This document shows, one piece after another, positions 59,968 through 64,000 of a DNA stretch of 64,000 nucleotides (within the stretch, counting starts at the first letter, position 1; the number at the start of each line of letters is the position of its first letter). Origin of the DNA: Flavobacteriaceae bacterium UBA3356 (lineage in GTDB: Bacteria > Bacteroidota > Bacteroidia > Flavobacteriales > Flavobacteriaceae); contig DEQW01000012.1 of NCBI GenBank assembly GCA_002360635.1, positions 125,717 through 189,716 on the forward strand, read 5' to 3'. A program made the position numbers and the translations under genes. The notes below the pieces were generated by a model, which saw only the letters and a list, made by a program, of their open reading frames with translations, ran no database searches and was not told the DNA's origin.

Positions 59968-60519
59968 ATGAAAACTTTAATAATTAGTGCAATTTTTTGC
60001 TTGAGTGTAACAATCTTGAGCGCACAAGAAATTTTAGAACTGGACGAAACTCAATTAACATATGCACCTTATAGTGCATCAATATCTCAAAACGAAGATA
60101 GCTTTACCTATAAAGTAAGTGAACGTTTCAATGGCCAATTTGCTGAAGACCCTATTGCTTTTATGAATACTCATTTTGATATTCAAAAAGTTATAGAAGC
60201 TTCAGAAGACAAAAATTATGATTCGTACCTAGTTACTTTTAAGAGCGATAACGGTTATTTAAAAGCAGACTTTGACGGTGAAGGAGAATTGCTTGAAACA
60301 CGTCAAAATTTTAAAAACGTTATTCTGCCATTAGATTTACGAATAGATATCCATAGTACATATAAAGGCTGGACTTTGGTGAAAACAAAATACAATGCAA
60401 AAACCAAAGGTGATTTACTTGTAAAAGCATTTTACCGGGTAAAACTGGAAAATGGCAAGCAAAGACAAAACCTGAAGATCGATGCAAGGAACCAAGGTAT
60501 TGGTGTGGCGGTTAATTGA
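59968..60519 (+). CDS. Exported protein of unknown function
   Basis: 183 residues. Signal peptide to about 20 (CLSVTILSAQ), cleavage before EILELDETQ. The mature part is beta-rich, with FNGQFAEDPIAFMNTHFDIQKVIEAS and YLVTFKSDNGYLKADFDGEGELLETRQNFKNVILP, a pattern like small periplasmic PepSY/beta-lactamase-inhibitor-type folds often found near two-component genes in Bacteroidetes. It lies just before the LytTR pair, so a link to that system is possible but unproven. Confidence 0.7.
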   Translation: MKTLIISAIFCLSVTILSAQEILELDETQLTYAPYSASISQNEDSFTYKVSERFNGQFAEDPIAFMNTHFDIQKVIEASEDKNYDSYLVTFKSDNGYLKADFDGEGELLETRQNFKNVILPLDLRIDIHSTYKGWTLVKTKYNAKTKGDLLVKAFYRVKLENGKQRQNLKIDARNQGIGVAVN

Positions 60520-60690
60520 GCGAAAATGTTTAAAACAGCCAATAACGGGCCATTGGATACTAAAATGCCGATGGCCTTTTGTTAATTCCTTTTCAAAAAA
60601 ATGATTTAAAAAAATTTAGGATATGAGTAAAAATTACAAATCAGATATTTAAACTCATCACAAATAAAAGAATTTCAGTAATTTAACAAG

Positions 60691-61455
60691 ATGAAAGCAC
60701 TGGTTATAGATGATGAAGAACTTGCCCGGAAAAGGGTCTTGGCGTTACTTGGTAAAGTGCCTGAAATAGAAGTGAGCGGAGAATGCTCTAATGGTAAATC
60801 GGCTATTTCAGAAATAAACAAGCTGAACCCCGACCTTATTTTTCTTGATATAAACATGAAAGATATGAACGGTTTTGAGGTGCTTCAAAAAATTAAAGGA
60901 AACTCAAAACCCATCGTTATTTTTGTAACTGCCTATGACAACTATGCTTTAAAGGCATTTGATGTCGATGCGTTCGATTTTCTACTGAAACCATTTAAGG
61001 ATGAGCGATTTTTTAGAACTATAGATAAAGTATTGAAAATATCGAAAAGTGAAGCCAATTCTTATTTTGAAAAGCGAGTTATAGAGCTGTTCAATCTATA
61101 TAAACTAAAATCTGAAAAAGGAAACAACCAATTTAAATTACCGGTTAAGCAAGGCAATAAAACGGTGCTTTTAAATCCTGAAAACATAGTATACATAAAA
61201 GCATCGGGTTGTTATTCTGAAATTTTTACAGAAGACAAAAAATATGTGCTCCGTGAGTCATTAACGAACCTTTGCGACCTTTTGGACAATGATTCATTTG
61301 TACGGGTTCATAGATCAAGTATAGTGAATATTACCCATGTAAAGGAAATTGTACATTCAGACTTTTCTGAAATTGATGCACGAATGTCCAATGAAAAATT
61401 AGTACACATTAGCAAATCCCATAAAAAGGAATTTCTCGAAAAAATAGGCATATAA
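60691..61455 (+). CDS. LytTR-type response regulator
   Basis: 254 residues. Receiver domain (about 1-115) with acidic pocket Asp8-Asp9, phosphorylation site Asp53 (IFLDINM), Thr/Ser at FVTAY and Lys100 (FLLKPF). C-terminal LytTR DNA-binding domain (about 150-250: ENIVYIKASGCYSEIFTEDKKYVLRESL; FVRVHRSSIVN). It overlaps the histidine kinase gene by one base (TAATG), so the two form a pair. Target genes unknown; the exported protein just upstream is a candidate. Confidence 0.93.
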   Translation: MKALVIDDEELARKRVLALLGKVPEIEVSGECSNGKSAISEINKLNPDLIFLDINMKDMNGFEVLQKIKGNSKPIVIFVTAYDNYALKAFDVDAFDFLLKPFKDERFFRTIDKVLKISKSEANSYFEKRVIELFNLYKLKSEKGNNQFKLPVKQGNKTVLLNPENIVYIKASGCYSEIFTEDKKYVLRESLTNLCDLLDNDSFVRVHRSSIVNITHVKEIVHSDFSEIDARMSNEKLVHISKSHKKEFLEKIGI

Positions 61456-62561
61456 TGAAAGCTTCCGTATTAAATAACAAATATATCGATGTAAGGCTAG
61501 TACTATTATTGGCTGGCTTTTATGCTCTTTTTGATTTGGTGCTAATTGTCAAAACAGCCTACATGATGTCTTCCGGAATGGAAAAGATGGGCTACTTTTC
61601 TTGGAAATCTTTTTTAGTCGATAACCTGCTTTTCGACTTTGTTATCGTAGTGGGCTATATGACACTGATAGCGATAAGCACCAAACGATTTTTAAGAAAG
61701 AATTATTCGTGGGTTAAAATTATATCCACCCATATTTTGTTTTCGCTCTTAATAGGTTTGGTAATACGGTTGCTGTTCGATTTTTATTTAATATTAGTAG
61801 GTAAAATAAGCTTTGCAGAATATGATTTTGAAGGAAGCCTATATAGGTTTATGTACGTAATAGATTTAAACTTCTTAATCTATTTCGCTATGGTCTTTAT
61901 GATCTACACATACTACTATGTAAAAGAAGTGAAAAAAGCCGAAAAAAAGCAAGGTAAACTAGAAGTTCAATTGGTGAACACCCGTATGAAAATGCTGTCG
62001 TCACAACTTCAGCCACACTTTTTATTTAATACATTGAATTCCATTGCGGTATTGACCGATATTGATGCTTCAAAAGCCAAAGATACCATAGCCGATCTTA
62101 GTGATTTTCTTCGCGAAATACTCTACGATAATGAAAGCAATAAAATTTCGTTGGAAAAAGAACTGCGTATTTTAGAACACTACTTAAACATTATAAAAGT
62201 TAGATTTTCGGAACATCTTATCATTTCTAGGGATATTGATGAGAGCTTGTTGTCTAAAATGGTTCCCAGTTTATTGTTGCAGCCCATCCTTGAAAACTCA
62301 ATTAAGCATGGCTATAATTATGATCACACCGATTTAAAAGTGCATATTGAAATTAAATCCCATAAAAACAAATTAATTATTAAAGTTGAAAATGATGGGG
62401 CACCATTGACCAAAAAACATGGAATGTTGTTAAAAGATGGCGTGGGTCTTTCCAATATTAATGATAGGTTAAGCAATTTGTACGGGGATAATTACTTTTT
62501 TGAAATAAGAAATAAAGACAATGGTGAAGGTGTTGAAACGGTTATTCAGATCCCGATGTAA
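61455..62561 (+). CDS. LytS-type sensor histidine kinase
   Basis: 368 residues: four membrane segments in the first 155 residues and no large outside sensor domain, then a coiled linker and the His_kinase domain with His188 in SSQLQPHFLFNTLNSIAVL. The ATPase part has the N box (LQPILENSIKHGYNY) and a G box (DGVGLSNINDRLSNLYG). Autophosphorylates and passes phosphate to the LytTR regulator upstream. The signal is likely membrane-related. Confidence 0.93.
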   Translation: MKASVLNNKYIDVRLVLLLAGFYALFDLVLIVKTAYMMSSGMEKMGYFSWKSFLVDNLLFDFVIVVGYMTLIAISTKRFLRKNYSWVKIISTHILFSLLIGLVIRLLFDFYLILVGKISFAEYDFEGSLYRFMYVIDLNFLIYFAMVFMIYTYYYVKEVKKAEKKQGKLEVQLVNTRMKMLSSQLQPHFLFNTLNSIAVLTDIDASKAKDTIADLSDFLREILYDNESNKISLEKELRILEHYLNIIKVRFSEHLIISRDIDESLLSKMVPSLLLQPILENSIKHGYNYDHTDLKVHIEIKSHKNKLIIKVENDGAPLTKKHGMLLKDGVGLSNINDRLSNLYGDNYFFEIRNKDNGEGVETVIQIPM

Positions 62562-62599
62562 TTGAGAATCTGGGGCAATTTACATACTTGCTTAAATAA

Positions 62600-62632
62600 A
62601 AAAAAGACCTCAATTTTATTGAAGTCTTTTTT
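62600..62632 (+). terminator. Terminator after the histidine kinase gene
   Basis: AAAAAAGAC (62600-62608) / GTCTTTTTT (62624-62632) with an inner TCAAT/ATTGA pair and loop TTT. Bidirectional; on the minus strand it would end the tRNA-Met transcript whose 3' fragment starts at 62638. Confidence 0.82.
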
Positions 62633-62637
62633 CTTAG

Positions 62638-62679
62638 TAGCGGGAACTGGACTCGAACCAGTGACCTTCGGGTTATGAG
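62638..62679 (-). repeat. 3' fragment of a tRNA-Met gene, attachment-site junction
   Basis: On the minus strand it runs from the anticodon loop CTCATAA (anticodon CAU) through CCCGA (initiator-like 3' stem strand), T-arm ACTGG-TTCGAGT-CCAGT and acceptor TCCCGCT to discriminator A. The 5' half is absent; unrelated A+T-rich sequence begins at 62680. This is what remains at one junction when an element inserts in the anticodon loop. The intact gene should lie at the other end of the element, right of the window. Confidence 0.82.
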
Positions 62680-62784
62680 TTTTTGATACTATACTATCAA
62701 TTTAATATAAAAACACTATAAATCAATGATTTACATACTATTTAATATAGTTTGACAATATATAATATCAAACAAAACCAACAA

Positions 62785-62806
62785 ATGTTGTACCTATGTT
62801 GTACCT
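62785..62806 (+). promoter_or_regulatory. Twin 11-bp arm-type repeats before the second integrase
   Basis: ATGTTGTACCT at 62785-62795 and again at 62796-62806, exact, ending 35 bases before the integrase ATG. Same layout and same first six bases as the repeats at 19371-19392 in the tRNA-Leu element. Confidence 0.65.
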
Positions 62807-62841
62807 AAAATGACTACCTTTATAATCCAAAAGTAATTATT

Positions 62842-64000
62842 ATGGCAACAGTAAGAGTAGTTTTAAGAAAAAAGAAAAATAAAGCCGGACGGTTTCCTAT
62901 TTCTATTCGCATAACTAAAGACCGTAAAAGTTCTTACTTAAATACAGGTCAATATATAGATATAAAATTTTGGGACGAGAAAAACCGCAATGTTAGGAAG
63001 TCGCACCCTAATTCAAAGGTGCTGAATAATTTTATTATAACTAAGGTAGCAGAAGCTAACGATAAGGTATTAAAATCTGAAATGAAAACTGAATATCAGA
63101 CAGTTTCAGAAATCAAAAACAAAATTGTAGTTACTAAAGGACTTGACTTTTTCGCCGTAGCCGAAATGCATCTTCAAAATCTAAAAAATAGAAACAAACA
63201 TCATCAATACGATACTGAACTTGGGCGACTAAAAAAATTCAAAGAATTTCTTTGCAAAGATTCACTTCCTTTCAATAGACTGAATGTCACAGTTCTAAAG
63301 AAATTTGAAACTCACTTACTGCATACTAAAAACCTTTCGCCGAGGACAGTTGTAAACTATTTAATTCTCATCCGTACAATCTTTAATTTGGCAATTTCTG
63401 AATCAATAACAGATAGAGGCCTCTATCCATTTGGCAAAGGAAAGATGACTATACGAATTCCCGAAGCTCAAAAAATTGGCTTTACGGCAGATGAAATTCA
63501 AATATTAGAAAATGCACAAGGGATAACTGAAGCTCAACAAAAGGCAATTCATATTTGGCTCGTCAGTTTTTACTTTGCAGGTATTCGAATTGGGGATGTA
63601 TTACAACTAAAATGGTCAGATTTTAACGATGGACGCCTACTCTATCGGATGAACAAAAACAGTAAGCTTGTTTCTCTTAAAATTCCTGAAAAAGCTATAG
63701 AAATATTTGATTTTTACAAAGACAATTCATCTTACAATGAGCTTGTCTTTCCTCAATTAAAAGGCACCAACCTCAATGATACTGAAGAAATATCGAAAAG
63801 AACACAATCAATAACTCGAAATTTGAATAGAAGATTAAAGATTGCCACTAAGCAACTGGGGATAAAGAAAAATATAAGTATGCACATTGCCAGGCATAGT
63901 TTTGGTAATATTTCTGGGGATAAAATTCCTATTCAAATGCTGCAAAAATTGTATCGTCACTCATCTGTAACAACGACTCCTATGAAAAGCACTAGTCCAG
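62842..64000 (+). CDS. Tyrosine-recombinase integrase, 3' end outside window
   Basis: 386 codons visible without a stop. The N-terminal arm-binding domain begins MATVRVVLRKKKNKAGRFPI, a SAM-like core-binding domain follows (about 100-205), and then the catalytic domain with Arg in GIRIGDVLQL, Lys in the NSKLVSLKIP region, His-x-x-Arg in SMHIARHSF and His373 in YRHSSVTTT. The nucleophile Tyr is expected nine residues after His373, but Lys382 stands there in this frame. A Tyr codon (TAT at 63981) lies nearby in another frame, so a small deletion, a sequence error or a variant C terminus are all possible. Reads away from the tRNA-Met junction. Confidence 0.85.
   Translation, partial: MATVRVVLRKKKNKAGRFPISIRITKDRKSSYLNTGQYIDIKFWDEKNRNVRKSHPNSKVLNNFIITKVAEANDKVLKSEMKTEYQTVSEIKNKIVVTKGLDFFAVAEMHLQNLKNRNKHHQYDTELGRLKKFKEFLCKDSLPFNRLNVTVLKKFETHLLHTKNLSPRTVVNYLILIRTIFNLAISESITDRGLYPFGKGKMTIRIPEAQKIGFTADEIQILENAQGITEAQQKAIHIWLVSFYFAGIRIGDVLQLKWSDFNDGRLLYRMNKNSKLVSLKIPEKAIEIFDFYKDNSSYNELVFPQLKGTNLNDTEEISKRTQSITRNLNRRLKIATKQLGIKKNISMHIARHSFGNISGDKIPIQMLQKLYRHSSVTTTPMKSTSP

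Larger units (their letters stand above)
62680..64000. mobile_element. Left edge of a second integrative element, continues past window
   Basis: Begins at the tRNA-Met junction, carries twin 11-bp repeats (62785-62806) and an integrase gene from 62842 that runs to the window end. The far end and the cargo cannot be seen. Confidence 0.75.

Overview
The window looks like chromosome from a member of the Flavobacteriaceae (Bacteroidetes). The signs are a complete gldKLMN gliding/type IX secretion cluster, an XrtF exosortase with its partner gene, a folK-deoxynucleoside kinase fusion, the purH-mreB-mreC-mreD-mrdA-rodA order, many short SCxx-type lipoproteins, almost no Shine-Dalgarno sites, and promoters of the Bacteroidetes TTTG...TAnnTTTG type. 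The genus cannot be named from this sequence alone.

Layout. 1-1.9 kb: clpP (5' end cut off) and clpX. 1.9-13.6 kb: GH3-family ligase-like protein, DUF2797 protein, LysE-type exporter, a large AsmA-like protein, a queuosine-precursor-type transporter, the FolK-dNK fusion, a TrmH-type RNA methylase and mutS; REP-like palindromes lie between several of these. 13.7-13.9 kb: tRNA-Gly and tRNA-Leu. 13.9-19.5 kb: a 5.6-kb A+T-rich integrative element inserted in the 3' end of tRNA-Leu, bounded by 25-bp direct repeats. It carries a tyrosine integrase, an IS1595-type zinc-ribbon/HTH protein without a catalytic domain, an excisionase-like HTH, a Rep-like protein and small unknown genes. 19.6-22.6 kb: small envelope proteins, an XRE-S24 regulator and a secreted nuclease. 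22.6-29.7 kb: the rod-shape (elongasome) operon plus purH. 29.9-34.5 kb: orphan MacB-like permease, fRMsr-type GAF protein, XrtF pair, DUF3347 and NHL lipoproteins, and a 32-residue basic peptide gene. 34.7-42.7 kb: groEL, a broken four-helix-bundle gene, groES, secG, a TPR-like protein, lptE, a sigma-54 activator without receiver, a lipoprotein and miaB. 42.8-52.8 kb: membrane protein, lipoprotein pyrophosphatase, topA, a degenerate arginase-family protein and gldKLMN. 52.9-62.6 kb: amidohydrolase, galE, a sugar aminotransferase, surE, a small membrane protein, lpxB, NlpC/P60 lipoprotein, and a LytTR/LytS-type two-component pair. 62.6-64 kb: a tRNA-Met 3' fragment (probable att site) and the start of a second integrase, marking the edge of another integrative element that runs out of the window.

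Most of the window is vertically inherited housekeeping and envelope machinery in orders familiar from the family. The unusual material is in the two integrative elements, whose integrase genes are both preceded by twin 11-bp repeats beginning ATGTTG; in the small genes and remnants inside the first element; in the 10-bp duplication that breaks a gene inside groESL; in the arginase-family protein that has lost metal ligands; and in the FolK-dNK gene with no usual start codon. No CRISPR array, rRNA operon or recognised anti-phage system was seen.
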